Positions 14,409-14,509 of a DNA stretch of 14,509 nt are shown piece by piece. Positions within the stretch are counted from its first letter, which is position 1. Every line of letters starts with the position of its first letter. The notes below the pieces were generated by a model that worked only from the letters and a program-made list of their open reading frames with translations, was not told the origin of the DNA and ran no database searches. A program made the position numbers and the translations under genes. Source of the DNA: Angelakisella sp. (GTDB lineage Bacteria; Bacillota; Clostridia; Oscillospirales; Ruminococcaceae); contig JAHHTR010000049.1 in the NCBI GenBank assembly GCA_020024515.1, forward strand, positions 1-14,509, written 5' to 3'.

Positions 14409-14509
14409 AATAAAAACTCCCCTACTACGTTTTTATATTTTAGAAAGATATTTCGTAAATCTCGATTATTTTTATATATAAATATCATTATTTTTACTAA
14501 ATTATATTT

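Noticed and set aside
1..14509. CRISPR array, tRNA or rRNA genes, phage genes
   Set aside because: No regularly spaced direct repeats, no cloverleaf-like segments and no phage structural or integrase genes were seen in the gaps between genes.

Overview
The window looks like chromosomal DNA from an AT-rich Gram-positive bacterium of the Clostridia (Firmicutes/Bacillota). The evidence is strong AGGAGG-type ribosome binding sites, TTG starts, and sigma-A promoters with 17-bp spacers. The gene content agrees: rpsF-ssb-rpsR, a two-gene iron-sulfur L-serine dehydratase, a prolyl-tRNA synthetase without the editing insertion, and a Toprim/RNase M5-like gene. I cannot name a genus from this sequence.

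Layout: (1) 155-1343, minus strand: the rpsF-ssb-rpsR operon (ribosomal protein S6, single-strand binding protein, S18). It has a good promoter, a structured leader of about 100 nt that can pair with its own Shine-Dalgarno, and a strong terminator after rpsR. (2) 1477-2797, plus: a single gene for an unrecognised exported protein with a signal peptide and a C-terminal membrane anchor, with its own promoter and terminator. (3) 2833-4604, plus: holA (DNA polymerase III delta) overlapping a Toprim/RNase M5-like gene. (4) 4681-7840, minus: proS, a UPF0145 gene and an MFS transporter, closely spaced as an operon and ending at a bidirectional terminator shared with the Toprim gene. (5) 7908-8288, minus: a lone acyl carrier protein gene. 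(6) 8464-10150, plus: sdaAB-sdaAA, L-serine to pyruvate and ammonia, with a strong terminator. (7) 10205-12120, plus: an ECF-type sigma factor followed by a TTG-started membrane protein whose outer part resembles a beta-propeller domain but stops early. (8) about 12121-13097: a damaged IS3-family insertion sequence, transcribed on minus. (9) 13125-14408, minus: murA, the first committed step of peptidoglycan synthesis.

Most of the window is housekeeping: translation, replication, lipid carrier and cell wall. The accessory part is the sigma factor/membrane protein pair, the adjoining IS remnant and the lone surface protein. The sigma pair is the best candidate for a signalling system. Its membrane partner is not a recognised zinc-type anti-sigma factor, and it appears to be cut short exactly where the IS begins. 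The IS transposase carries an apparent one-base loss in the poly-A run after its start codon and also seems to lack the middle of the protein, so it is probably inactive.
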